From contig MNCI01022419.1 in the NCBI GenBank assembly GCA_015680685.1, positions 206,663-270,662 on the forward strand: 64,000 nucleotides of DNA. The letters are read 5' to 3'. Each line of letters begins with the position of its first letter. The first letter of the stretch is position 1. A program made the translations under genes and the position numbers. Shown one piece after another: positions 20,151 through 30,699 of the stretch. The stretch comes from Gnetum montanum (Eukaryota; Streptophyta; Gnetopsida; Gnetales; Gnetaceae). The notes beneath the pieces were generated by a model that worked only from the letters and a program-made list of their open reading frames with translations, was not told the DNA's origin and made no database searches.

Positions 20151-22249
20151 TCCATTTCACTACACCCCTCACCATTTTGTCATTTTTTGTTTACACCTTT
20201 TTGTTTTCCACTTTTTTGTTTTACACTTTTTTGTTTTACACTTTTTTTTACCATCATTCATATGTTTGCACATTCTTTGAACATCTTTTCCTTTTCTTTA
20301 ATTATTTTTTCATTTCTTTGTGCCTGTTCCATTTTTTGCGTAATTGCTAATACGTCGTCATATTGTCTTCAGGTGTCTAGCGCGGTCAGTTTTCGTTATG
20401 ATGGGTACTGTAATAGTCTTCCTCGTTATCTAGTTCCTGCCATTGCATGGTTGTGCTTGGATTTTACATTTATTTTCACTTCATAAACTTGGTAGTGAGT
20501 CCCCATCATTCACCCATTCACCATTCCATGGTTTTCCTTCTATTGCGAACATGCAACCCCTTCACTTAACAATATTATAATTGATGTGTGACTTGTGTAG
20601 TTCCTAGACTCAGGGATGACCCACTGGTTGAATCGGGTGTGACTTCAAAGAGAATTCTTTATTCATTATTCTATTCTTTTCCCTAGGTTCCTGGTGTGCC
20701 CTTACGGATTTCCTACCACTCCAAGTCTCTCTCCATGGAAGCTTTTAAGTAGTTTGACCTTGCATGGTGTGGTCCTCACAAAAAAAATAATAAGATGAGG
20801 ATTCAAAGCACACCCCTTGGTCGAATGCATGAAAACACACATGGGTCTTCACATGGTGTGGTTCCCCTGAACAAAAGAAAAGAAAAATGAATCACTATGG
20901 GAATTCAAAGCACACTCCTTAGACTGCCTCTCATGGGCCATACGCATTAGTTATGGGACTTCCTTGGTCTCCTCTAACTTCATCTTGTTTCACTTCCTTC
21001 TTCTCACGTTTACTGGAGTGGTGGTTCTCTATGGGTGCATTCTTGCTTCCTTGGCGGATGGCTGGGACTTCATCTATTGCTACAATGTCACTGACTACGG
21101 ATGGTTTTGGGTCTAACCTTAGGAAAGGTTCTACCGGGTCACTTAACCATAATCAGAAATTTACATTCTCTCCTCTCCCTCTGTTCATTGTGATTTCTGT
21201 CGGCTTCTCATGCCTTGGCAGGATCTCTTGGTTTGGAGTCTCAATTGGCCAACACCAATTCTTGGCACCCGGGCCCATGGACCCTAGTGTTGAGGGTATG
21301 TGGGGGCTACGAAGGCTATTGCCTACTATGGGGAGGACCCACCTACATATTCCTAGTCTTGCTTGTTAAGTCTCCCATCCTTTGGATTTCTTGGTTGATT
21401 CTTTTTTCGTTTCCCATCATTCGATTTCTTCCTCGTGGAGTTCTTTGTGTGTCTTGTTCTCCAATTTTTTGTCTCTTTTTCACACCCACTTACCTTCCTC
21501 ATGTCCTCAGCCATGACCAGGCCTCTTACATGCTTCAACCGCCCCACTTTGGCTTTTCAAATTCATCATTTCATGTTTTTTCCGAGTTGGTCAACGTTGG
21601 TCAATGGGTGTGCCTGCATATACACAGCCCTGTCAATGCAGTGGCCAACCCCTATATATACACCCATTGTGCTTTGCAATTTTCATCATTTGGAGTCCAA
21701 ATTCAAGGGAGTTTTTGCCATTTTTTCTACCTAACCCTTCCCAACGCTCCTACATTCCATCACGTGTCCGCATCAACCGATCCTTGCCCTTTCCAACAAC
21801 CGGAGGTATGCTCTCAGTCATGGGGGGGTGGTGCCTATGTGTAATTAATTAATTAATTAATTAGTTTATTAATTATGAAAAATTTTACCCTAACCCATAA
21901 ATTAATGCTCCGAAAGACTTAACAGTGTGCTTGTGCCAATAACATAACTTGGTCAAACTGAGAAGGTATATACGGACCATCTTAAGCTACTTATGAATAG
22001 TCTAATGGGCGGTTATGTTTGATTGCAAATGTAACCTAAACCGAGGCATCCAAGGGACGAAGGACCATCACAACCAAGGGACAAGTGCCCACACACAGGA
22101 AGGGGACGAGGTGTGCAACTGCCAAAGCATGTAGAGGGCTCTCATGCAACTGGGCCCTTCTGTGAAAGACCTGACATGGAATTTGTTCATTAGATTCTTG
22201 AAGAGGAGTTCCCGACGAGCAATCACTTGGGTGTGAGACTCTTGGGATA
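20151..22249 (+). other. B1 spacer between pol and the downstream ORF
   Basis: About 2.1 kb without a convincing gene. It begins with T-rich DNA (20160-20345), contains short direct repeats around ATTCAAAGCACAC (20802 and 20902) and an (AATT)n run near 21843. Open frames such as 21215-21844 lack conserved motifs and overlap one another. The corresponding B2 spacer (37641-39890) shares scattered blocks, so this is element DNA and not an insertion. Confidence 0.6.
21653..21660 (+). promoter_or_regulatory. TATA-like box upstream of the B1 downstream ORF
   Basis: TATATATA followed by CACCCATTG lies about 600 bp before the downstream ORF. It could serve a subgenomic transcript, but there is no second line of evidence. 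Confidence 0.25.
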
Positions 22250-24825
22250 GCACCATGGCTTGAGGTCACCCTGACCCAAGCCCACCTTGATGCTATCACG
22301 TCGCATGAGATGCAACGAATGGTCCTTCAAGAGCTAAATTTTGGACCATTCTTCAAGAACGCGCCAGAAGAAGTGAGGCTCCAACTGCAGAACTCTCCGA
22401 TGTGGCCAATCATCACAACCAATGATGAATGGTACTTAGGAGAAACTTATCTCTTTTGGATGAATCAGAAACCAAGGTCTAGAGTAAGAATCAAAGACAT
22501 TTATATCTCTTACTCTTCAGAAGCAATAGCATAGGCTCTGGGATTGCCTAAAACTGGGGCAGATGTGGTGGAAGTTCCAAAGTAGGCTAATCTAGAGGTA
22601 AAGGTGCAATGGACCAAATGGTGCTATGGGGTAGAGCGCAAGGAATTTGGCTCTCTAACCACGGCAGAGAGAGTGTACTCAAAGATCGCGTCTTACCACC
22701 TAAACCCAAAGGTAAGACCCAATGAGTCTTCCATAGCTATTATTTTTGGAGATTGAAAAGAGGTTTACTGAGAACGAATGTGGAAGACGAGCTCTCCCCT
22801 TTTCCTGCCTAATCCAAAAGTTGTGCAAATGAGCAGGGATAGCATGATATTCCAATGATGTAATCCAGCGTACCCCAATTGCCTCGTGGCGAGAGATGAT
22901 GAAAGATAAAACTCCTGCCACCACATAGACAGAGGAAGAGCAGTAACCACCTCCACCACCTACACAAACAACATAGCCGGGATCACAAACCATGGCAGAA
23001 TACATCCGCGAGATCTAGGAAATGCTTTGGAGCCAGCAAGAGCAATTCGGCAGGACTAGTGAAGGAGAAGACCCTTCGATCTATCACCCTGCCATGAGCC
23101 ACCTCGAGAAAGTGGCTCAATTAGTTAGCTTGCTTGAAAGGACAGGGCTAATAGTCTCTGCCACCTGAGCACAAGTTCCAACCAGAATAGATTCAAGCAT
23201 CCGAGATGTATCAACCTCAACCCAACAGTTATTCCCTGAAATCTCAAGGAATGCTACTACCTTCTTAGTATGCTTGGAAGATGGTGAAGAGGTGACGGTC
23301 CTGGGGATGTAGCACCAAGGACAGGAAGTTGCGGCTGAAGTGGTTGCTGAAATAATTACTACAACTCTTAATGCACCAGTAGCACTTGTACCAAACATTC
23401 ATGGACTACAAGATGTACAGGTTTTTGCCAGAACTTCATGTAGCAAGATTGATGTAGCCCAACATGAAGAGTTGTTGGACCGACTGATGGGAACCAGGCA
23501 TCCACTTCTAGATGTCTTCGACCCTCCAGACAACATTACTGCAACCCAATCAGAGCTGCTCTTAGAAAGGGGCAAGAGCCTTGTTTTGGAAGGGCAACTT
23601 GAAGCTGCTCAAGTCTCTTGTTAGCACTTGGCAAATAAGGTAGCCCAATTAAGAGCCTAGCTTGCCAATCCATCCATCCTCAACCATGAAATCACCAGAG
23701 ATGAAGCTTTTCAACAGCTTTAACTTAAACTTCAGGTCGTTGAGGATGTGCGAGAGATGGTGATCTTCGATAAGTCCATGGTAGACGCCCAAGCACATCG
23801 CTTAGACAAGGACTTGGTGGAGGTTAACCAGGAGAATGTGCGGCTGATTGTGGAGGTTCATCGCCTAAGCAATGTTGGTGTAGAGAACGAACACATGAAA
23901 AATTTCATCCACCAATAGCAAGAGGAGCTAGCCAAGGTGAACGCTAACATAAGAAGGTTGGCTGCTAAAAATAGAAATTTGTCAATGGAGGAGGTTTGGG
24001 CATTACGACAGAAGTCTACAATTGAAATTTCTGCTTGGAAGAATGAGGCCCTGAAATTTGAAAAAGTCAAAAATAATTACAGTGACCAGGTGGGATTGCA
24101 AAAGGAGGTAAATGAGAAGCATATTCAAGTCACTAAAGCCAAGATGAACCAAGTGCTCCAGCAGCTCCAAGAGGAAGGCAATGTATGGAAATCTATCTTT
24201 GATGGGTTGAATGACTACAATCAAGCTGAAATCCACCTTAAGGAGCTACAGATTGAGGAGATGACAAAATATGGAGCTCACCAACCTCCGATATGCAAAT
24301 CTGCCTATGCTCACAACCGGGAGACCATGGTCAGAGTTAGAAAAGCAAGTGGCCACCTCGTATTCCCTATACGAGGGTGAGTTCTAGGCACATAAGGTGA
24401 AAAAACAAAAGCTGGCAATGGCAAACATGGAACTCAAGGTCCTCCGCACAAGCTTTGAAGGATAACGTACAGTCACAAAGAACCTGGGTCGTAGAATGAA
24501 TGACTACCAACAGATGCAGGCATCAATCCGAGCATTCGACATCAAACATAAGTAGTTCGTAGCCTGGTTTTTCAACCTAAAAGAACTCCTTCCAGCATTG
24601 CCATGCCCTTGGGAAGTTCCAGTTCCAACACACATTGGAGAAGCTGCCTGGACAGTGAACGATCCCAAAAGCAAAGAAGAAAAAATGAGGGCTCTCTTGG
24701 AGGCTTTCCAGCTACCTCCAAAAGTTGCAGCTGCTACGAGGCAACCATCATCCATGCAGCCACCAATGCATAGGCCAGAGGTTGGAGAAGGTTTGTCAGA
24801 ACCACCGCCCCCAAGGACAGTGTGA
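22250..24825 (+). pseudogene. B1 downstream ORF: conserved globular block plus coiled coil, unknown function
   Basis: About 858 codons between integrase and the 3' LTR. The N-terminal part (22250-22960) reads as a globular domain with ALGLPKTGAD (about 22537), WCYGVERKEFGSLTT, YHLNPKVRPN and ALPFSCLIQKLCK. The C-terminal part (23100-24700) is Glu/Gln/Lys/Leu-rich with long helical heptads (for example NLSMEEVWALRQKS and EMTKYGAHQPP). It ends RTV and TGA at 24825. B2 encodes the same N-terminal block with matching motifs on the minus strand (36780-37330), so it was a selected protein. The position is that of env-like genes of Athila, but no signal peptide or transmembrane segment is evident. 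Breaks are mainly TAG and TGA. Confidence 0.7.
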
Positions 24826-25065
24826 TCATCTCTAGCAATTTTGTGCATCATCCTACATAGCAGAGGCTCTAGGACCAACGAGGTGTTCAATTTTGTCTTT
24901 GAATACCATCATTTTTGTAACTTGTCCTCCTTTGTAACTCGGGCACTTGGTCAAATTCATGTTGTATCATGTGTGTGTCATGTATGTGTTTTAGTTATGT
25001 GTGCTGTAAATCAGAATCCATACCTTCCAAATTGTAAAGTAACTCGAGGATGAGTTTTTGCTTAG

Positions 25066-25076
25066 TCGTGGGGGTA
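25066..25076 (+). promoter_or_regulatory. B1 polypurine tract
   Basis: TCGTGGGGGTA directly precedes the 3' LTR start TGATTAAG. The B2 counterpart (minus strand, 34686-34695) reads CATGGGGGTA. It would prime plus-strand DNA synthesis. Confidence 0.75.
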
Positions 25077-25988
25077 TGATTAAGTGTCATTTAGTCGATG
25101 CATGACTTGGCCACATATACGGGGCCACGTATATGCAGCCGCGTCGACACGGGCCCATTGACGTAGCCTTCCTACATCAACATGGCCCCATTTACGCAAC
25201 TACCTATCCCGGCCTATAAATAAGAGAGCCTTCCGCCTCATTTAGGCACCTTTCAGTTAGTTGTAGTGAAGCTCTTGCAGTTTGTTCCTGTAGGAGATAT
25301 AATATTTTCCAAGTGCCCGTAGAAAGTGTAAGAAACGTGATCGGCTCTTTATTCGAGTGTTGATGTATCTGAGCCCATTGGCGTGACAACAATAAAGACG
25401 AACTATTCAAGCATTCCTTGTAGCATTTGGACTTAGCTATTTTATGCATTCAATAGTTTAATATGTTTATGCTTTATTAGTTACTTGTTAATTACTTAAG
25501 TTTTTTTTATTATGATTTCAATCGCCATTGTTCATTCATAGTTCGTAAAGGCCATAAGTACAACCATCTCGAACGTAACTCAAACACTTGGTAAACTCAG
25601 TGACGCTTAACGTTTGGTAATCCAAAAGTGTTAGGAGATGCTTAGAACGTGCTCGAAATATGGGACTGGATACTTATTTTTGGAATAGTTAAGATTTAGA
25701 TTAAGATAATATTAGATTAATTAATATTCTAGCCTTACTTTCCAAGATAATTAGCTGCCCAAAAAGATAATTAAAAAGCTATAAAAATCATTAGCCTTAG
25801 TCTCACTTAACCATCGTAAACAAAACCTCATAAGTGTGATTAGGATGACAACGACCGTTCCAACCCATGGTTTCACTGGTTAGAATCTAGTGTATGTTAA
25901 GTGCTTATAGTCTATGGATTTCGACCGAGTCACATGTGAACGCTCATGATTCATATGGTTGGGCATAGGGGTACCTAGCTCCTCATCA
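25077..25988 (+). mobile_element. B1 3' LTR
   Basis: 912 bp from TGATTAAG to CTCATCA, with TATAAATA at 25215-25222. It is followed by the second GTATG of the TSD (25989-25993). Confidence 0.92.
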
Positions 25989-25993
25989 GTATG

Positions 25994-26373
25994 TTACAAT
26001 ATTCAATGCTAGATTAATAAGAGAGTTGTTCAATTTCTTGTTTCATGTTAAGATACAACAAAGAGAGATAGATAATTAAATTTATATATAACAATAATTT
26101 CTTAAACTAAATTTCTTGTTCCTTTAATCTATTTTCATTGTTATTTATAATTATTCACATTAGCTCATTTACCAACAAAGGCTATTTGAGGGTATCCATG
26201 CCTTGGTGGTACTAGAGATCAATAACCACCTAAAATAAGCTTAATAAAAAAATCTATTATCTTGTGATATAGTCATCCACAATTCTACCATAACAACATT
26301 AGCTAGTGCTAGAAAGAGGGCTAACCTTGCTAGTATGACCTTTTTTTCTTAGCGTTAAAAGTAGGTGATAACA
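25994..26373 (+). mobile_element. Element A 5' LTR, second part
   Basis: Continues the A LTR after B1 and matches 63616-63994. It ends GATAACA, eight bases before the primer site. Summed with 12545-13012 it gives 848 bp, against 846 bp for the other LTR. Confidence 0.7.
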
Positions 26374-26381
26374 ACTTTAAC

Positions 26382-26400
26382 TGGTGCTACAAGGAGGGAC
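26382..26400 (+). promoter_or_regulatory. Element A primer-binding site
   Basis: TGGTGCTACAAGGAGGGAC follows the LTR end. Element T has a closely similar sequence in the same place (TGGCACTAGAAGGAGGGCC at 47066), which supports the site in both. The matching tRNA was not identified. Confidence 0.65.
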
Positions 26401-26515
26401 TCTTATTGTTAAACAATTTATAATTTATTTGGTTAAATTATATTAAAGTAAGACATAAAATAAAATAATTTAGTTGCTCTAGGTCATCAGTAGTTCCTTA
26501 AATAAATAAGAAGCT

Positions 26516-27590
26516 TTGAAAAGTCATATGCACACATTTAAACTTAAAATTAGAGCTACATCAAGAGAAATTGAAACCATAATTAGCAACTCGAGTAGTG
26601 GATTTAGGACACGACGTACTAAGACATCACCATTAGTTAAGAGATTTTATTTTAAAAGAAAAGTTAAATTAAAAATGGAACCATCTAGTAGAAGTCAGAG
26701 TTTACCAATAATGACTAACCTATCCTTTGCTAATCCATTTTAATTACCCACACCTTTGATGTTCAATGCTTAACACAATATACTAAATTAGCTTACAAAT
26801 ATCTCCCTAGTAATGCTTATTTAGCAAAAGAATATCTACACCTATTTGAACTAACCCTTATTTATGCAAATATTTGACATCCAAACCAAACATGTAGGTT
26901 GTTCATAGGTAACCTCAAGGACATTGCTCAAATTTGGTATTTGAACTTGCCAAGTAATAGGATCATTAGTTGGGAGGATATGAAAACCTTGTTCATAGCC
27001 CAGTTTCATAATTAAATCAAGCAACATTAGCTATATAGTCATCTATTTCAAATGAAACAAGAAAATAAGGAGTCTTTAAGAGAATTAAACATTAAGTTCC
27101 AAAGAGTGTGTGGTTTATTACAAAACCAATTTTGCCTAAGCAACAAAGTTTTAAGAGATACCTATATAAACTTTATAGCCCCCAAAATCTCAAATTATCT
27201 ATGAAGAATTCCAAATGTTAAAACTTTAGAAAATTTTTATAATGAAGCTATAGAATTAGAAAGAAAATTGAATTTAATTCCTATAAATACACATCCTATT
27301 GAAAAAGGGCCTTAAAATGGAATATTTATAGTCTAGAAAATGACACAACCCCTAATGCTACCTTTAATTAGTAGTTCCATGGAGTTACAAGGTGAAGAGC
27401 TTGATAAATATAGGCTTTTAAAAGAAATGTTCTACAAAATTATTAAGTTAGAAAAATCTATGTCAAAAATGAAAATCAAGGAAGATGAAAGATTTAAAAA
27501 AGATAGAAAATCATATATCCAAGCTAAGCTTCAGGATGTTGAAGAAAAAAAGAACTTAGCTTATTTGAACTTAATATAATTTGAAGAATT
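26516..27590 (+). pseudogene. Element A gag
   Basis: The gag core lies at about 26740-27300, with IGNLKDIAQIWYLNLP near 26900, a following TLFIAQFHN, and KQENKESLRELNIKFQRVC near 27055, the usual pattern of retrotransposon gag. A Lys/Glu-rich stretch follows (27340-27579, including KSMSKMKIKEDERFKKD). The first ATG in the frame is 26516, but frames change several times. No zinc knuckle was found. Confidence 0.65.
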
Positions 27591-28059
27591 CACACCTTCA
27601 AGTATACATAATTTGGAAAGGTGATCTGGCAATAAAACATTTGAGGATTCAAAATTGAGATACTCATGTAATAACAATTTTAATGCTAATAAGAAACCTA
27701 GATATGAGCTCAAGAATATAAAAGAAAAACTTACCACATCTAGGCCACTAAATACAATACTTGAGGCTATTGAAAAATGTAAGGTTTTTGAAGAAAGATA
27801 GAATTCAAAAGATAATTCTCAACCTAATAAAGAAGAGCACTAGGATCCTCTCTTGAAAATTTTTAGAAGATTAGGATTTTATGATGAAGTAAAATATGAC
27901 ATAATCAAAGACTTGAAAAGAAAAAAAGCTAATATTACCTTGTATCAATTACTTTAAATGGAAGGATACTCCAAAAGTATTTTAGAAGAAATTAAAAATA
28001 GGAAGAAAGGGGCTGATGTTGCTAGAAACTACATTCATAATGGAAAATATACTAGTAAA
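27591..28059 (+). pseudogene. Element A gag-protease linker
   Basis: Readable in pieces: LEAIEKCKVFEER near 27759, LGFYDEVKYDIIKDLKRKK near 27875 and MEGYSKSILEEIKNRKKGAD near 27958. It is hydrophilic, and no domain is recognised. It connects gag and protease of the same polyprotein. Confidence 0.5.
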
Positions 28060-28330
28060 ACATAGGCTATTGTTGACAAAGACACTTCCCCTTTTCTATT
28101 GACTCTTAAGTTGAAGGGTAGATATTTGCATAACTTTTTAGTCAATTTAGGAGCTGATTCAACATTAATTCTTATGAAAATATGTAATCAACTAGGATTA
28201 AAACCTGAATAATTTGCTAAGAAAATTTTCCAAGTTGATAAAAATAGAGTTAGAATACTAGGTCAATTACCAAAAATGCTACATCAGTTAGCTTCAAATT
28301 CAATGATCAAAAGTAGTCATTACTTAAGTA
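28060..28330 (+). pseudogene. Element A protease domain, catalytic Asp lost
   Basis: PFLLTLKLKGRYLHNFLVNL is followed by GADSTLILMKICNQLGL, which places it as the retropepsin-like domain. The catalytic Asp position reads Asn (AAT at 28144-28146, preceded by GTC), a G-to-A change at what would have been a CpG. Stops follow from 28210 on. Confidence 0.7.
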
Positions 28331-28619
28331 GCTAATATCTTTGTTTTCTATAGTTTACTATTAAGTAGAAGTTGGATCCAAAATTTCTCTAGATATATAG
28401 CTACAGATTACTTACATATGTGGTTTCCATGGAAAGATGAACCCAATTAGATATATATATATATATAGTAAATCACTAATGATAAAGAATATGACTTTAT
28501 ATGGGAGGAATAAGAGATTTGAATCAAGATAAGTTGAATTAGAAGTCGGTTCAATTTGAGAAACGTATGCATTCTAATGATCAAACAAAAAAATTCTAGC
28601 AATTATATTTTTATGGAGC
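28331..28619. other. Protease to RNase H spacer in element A
   Basis: AT-rich and poorly readable, with an (AT)n run at about 28450-28467. No domain is recognised. Confidence 0.4.
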
Positions 28620-29010
28620 TTGTAATTAAAGAGAATAAAAAATTAGCATTATCATAATTGGCCAAGGAAATCAAATATATTTAAAAGCTATATGATTGAA
28701 ATTTCCTTGTGCCAATAATAGAGCTGAGAATGTGACTTTAGGTAGAGGGTTAAGAGTAGAGCATGGAAAAGAAATTATCAAATTAGTGGTTAAAGGAGAA
28801 TCAAAGCTCATATGTGAACATGTTAATGGAAAATGTAGTGTTACAAGCTAATTCCTTAAAACATATAGGCAAATTATAGTAGGACTACTTAAAATTTTTA
28901 TAGAATATAAAATTGAAAACATCCCAAGAGAAAATAATCAGAAGGCTAATGAACTTGCAGTAGTAACTTCAACTCAAGGCTTGTCAAAAATAACTAAAAG
29001 TTACAAGTAA
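28620..29010 (+). pseudogene. Element A archaeal-type RNase H (aRNH) upstream of RT
   Basis: The frame reads LKFPCANNRAEN near 28699, VVKGESKLICEHVNGK near 28787 and IENIPRENNQKANELAV near 28911. These match in order the conserved blocks of the second RNase H of Tat-type elements, seen in T at 53210-53640 as YRLTFPCTNNVAKYEG, VQGDSQLVINQV and QHVPRSENTIANALA. Two acidic positions have changed: the Asp after G in GDS reads Glu, and the final Asp of the ADALA-type block reads Glu. In element T the domain follows RT and the first RNase H, but here it lies between protease and RT. I see no second copy after RNase H. Confidence 0.65.
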
Positions 29011-29454
29011 TGATTGAGTTAGAACCAGAGAAAAAAATTCCTAATAATGATGAATGTTTCCAAGTGTTTGAAGATGATCATCAAATAATTCGATTCTTTA
29101 ATAACATAGAAGAATTTAGATGTCAAATTCATAAAATGGTTAATTTAACATCTAAAGAACAAAGGATGCCTCAAACGATGTTATAGTTGGACGAAGAATT
29201 CAAAAAGAAAAAAGAAAAAACTAGTGAGAGGATTAGATGTTCAAAATTCCAAGGATCAAGATTATAAGAAAACTAATTTTGGATGTCAATTTGCTCCAAG
29301 GATTATCAATATTGGGAAAAATCTTTAATCAAACATAAAAGGAAAATTGATACAAATTCTAAGAGAAAATTTAGACAATTTCATTTAGTAGTATGATCAT
29401 TTAAGAACTTTTGATCCCAACATTATAACTAAAAAAATTGCTCTAGAAAAATAC
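29011..29454 (+). pseudogene. Element A aRNH-RT linker
   Basis: An acidic and Lys-rich linker (KKIPNNDECFQVFEDDHQII near 29030; EQRMPQTM) followed by LRTFDPNIITKKIALEKYYK near 29401, which leads into RT. No separate domain was found. Confidence 0.45.
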
Positions 29455-30228
29455 TATAAGATAGTCAAACAAAAGATAAAAAATTTTAATCTAGCCTTTT
29501 GCCTAGCAATGGAAGCTGAGATTAAGAAACTGATAGAAGTTGGCATAATATGTCTAATTAGATATTTAGTCTAGATAGTTAATTTAATGCTAATCAAGAA
29601 AAAGAATGGAGACATAAGATCATGTGTTGATTTTAGAAATTTATATGAAGTTTCAATTAAAGATAGATATCCAATTCCAAGAATCAATGAAATTCTTATA
29701 AAGGTATCAAGGTGTCAACTATACTCATTTTTAGATGGATTTTCAAGCTATAATCAAATAATAGTAGATAAATATGATATATTTAAAACAACATTTGTTA
29801 CTAAATGGGGAACATTTGCATACAAGAAAATGCCCTTTGGCTTATCAAAAATAGGAGCTATATTTTAGCAAGCTATGGATTTAGTTTTCAAAGGATTCAT
29901 TAGGAATTTCATTACCATTTGTTTAGATGATATTATAGTTTATTCAAAACATGAGCTTGATCATATTTGTCACTTAAAGTAGATATTTAATAGATGTTAG
30001 GATTTTGGTATTTATTTGAACCCTAAAAATTATATCTTTGGTGTAAGATCAAGCAGCTTACTTGGGCATATAATATGTCAAAAAGGGATAGCTATTGATT
30101 AAACTAGAATCAAAGCGATTCAAGGTATTAAACATTCCATAAATAAAAAATCATTAAGATCTTTCTTTGGAAAAATAAACTCTATTAAGAAATTCATTCC
30201 TAGATTTGCTAAAATAACAAAATCTCTT
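29455..30228 (+). pseudogene. Element A reverse transcriptase
   Basis: Motifs in order are LIKKKNGDIRSCVDFRNLYE (29590), YSFLDGFSSYNQI (about 29725), TTFVTKWGTFAYKKMPFGLS (about 29788) and ICLDDIIVYSK at the active site (about 29918; a Cys where Tyr is usual, and both Asp kept). The thumb region SLRSFFGKINSIKKFIPRFA lies near 30150. In-frame breaks are TAG at 29866 and nearby, and TAA at about 30100. Confidence 0.85.
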
Positions 30229-30560
30229 TCACACATGTTGAAGAAGGATGTTGAAGTAAGAAAGAGCAAAGACTCACTTGAAGCTTTGAATCAAATTAAG
30301 AAAGCCATTTTAGAAGCTCCATATCTAGTAAATCCAAAATTGAAAGAAGATTTTTGGTTATATGATTTCTCTCTAAAAGACTCATTAGTTGCAGTATTAA
30401 CACAGAAGGATGGAATAGAAGAAAAGAGAATTGAATTTTTTGGTTACTGGCTAAAAGATGTTAAAAGTAATTACTTAGAAATAGAAAAATAAGCATTTTT
30501 GTGATTAAAGCGTTGGGAAATTTTAAATGCTATTTGCAAATGCTTTAGTTCACATTAGTA
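30229..30560 (+). pseudogene. Element A RNase H (Ty3 type)
   Basis: Follows RT directly. DFWLYDFSLKDSLVAVLTQK and FFGYWLKDVKSNYLEIEK match the connection and RNase H folds of Ty3/gypsy polymerases. The C-terminal half is frame-broken after the TAA at 30490. Confidence 0.7.
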
Positions 30561-30699
30561 AGGTAATTATTGTCTTAAAATGAAATTGGATTAAAGAAAG
30601 CTAATTGGATGATCAAGCTCCAACAATTCAATTTTACTTTAGAGATCTATAAAATAGTAAAGAACATGGAATTTTCTAGGATGATGGCAAAAGAATCTA

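Larger units (their letters stand above)
13013..25988 (+). mobile_element. Element B1: complete Athila-like Ty3/gypsy retrotransposon, 12,976 bp
   Basis: It has LTRs of 898 and 912 bp with TG...CA ends, a 5-bp TSD, a primer site starting TTGGCACCATTGC as in Athila elements, a polypurine tract and the order gag, protease, RT, RNase H, integrase, then a downstream ORF. Comparing about 330 aligned LTR bases by eye gave some 20-odd differences, mostly transitions, so the copy is old. All genes carry in-frame stops, yet integrase catalytic residues and the RT active site remain. It is interrupted by nothing else and is the best-preserved element here. Confidence 0.92.

Noticed and set aside
21215-21844. 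209-codon open frame in the B1 spacer
   Set aside because: Overlaps several other open frames, has no recognisable motif, lies in T/C-rich low-stop DNA and no counterpart was noticed in the B2 spacer. Treated as chance.
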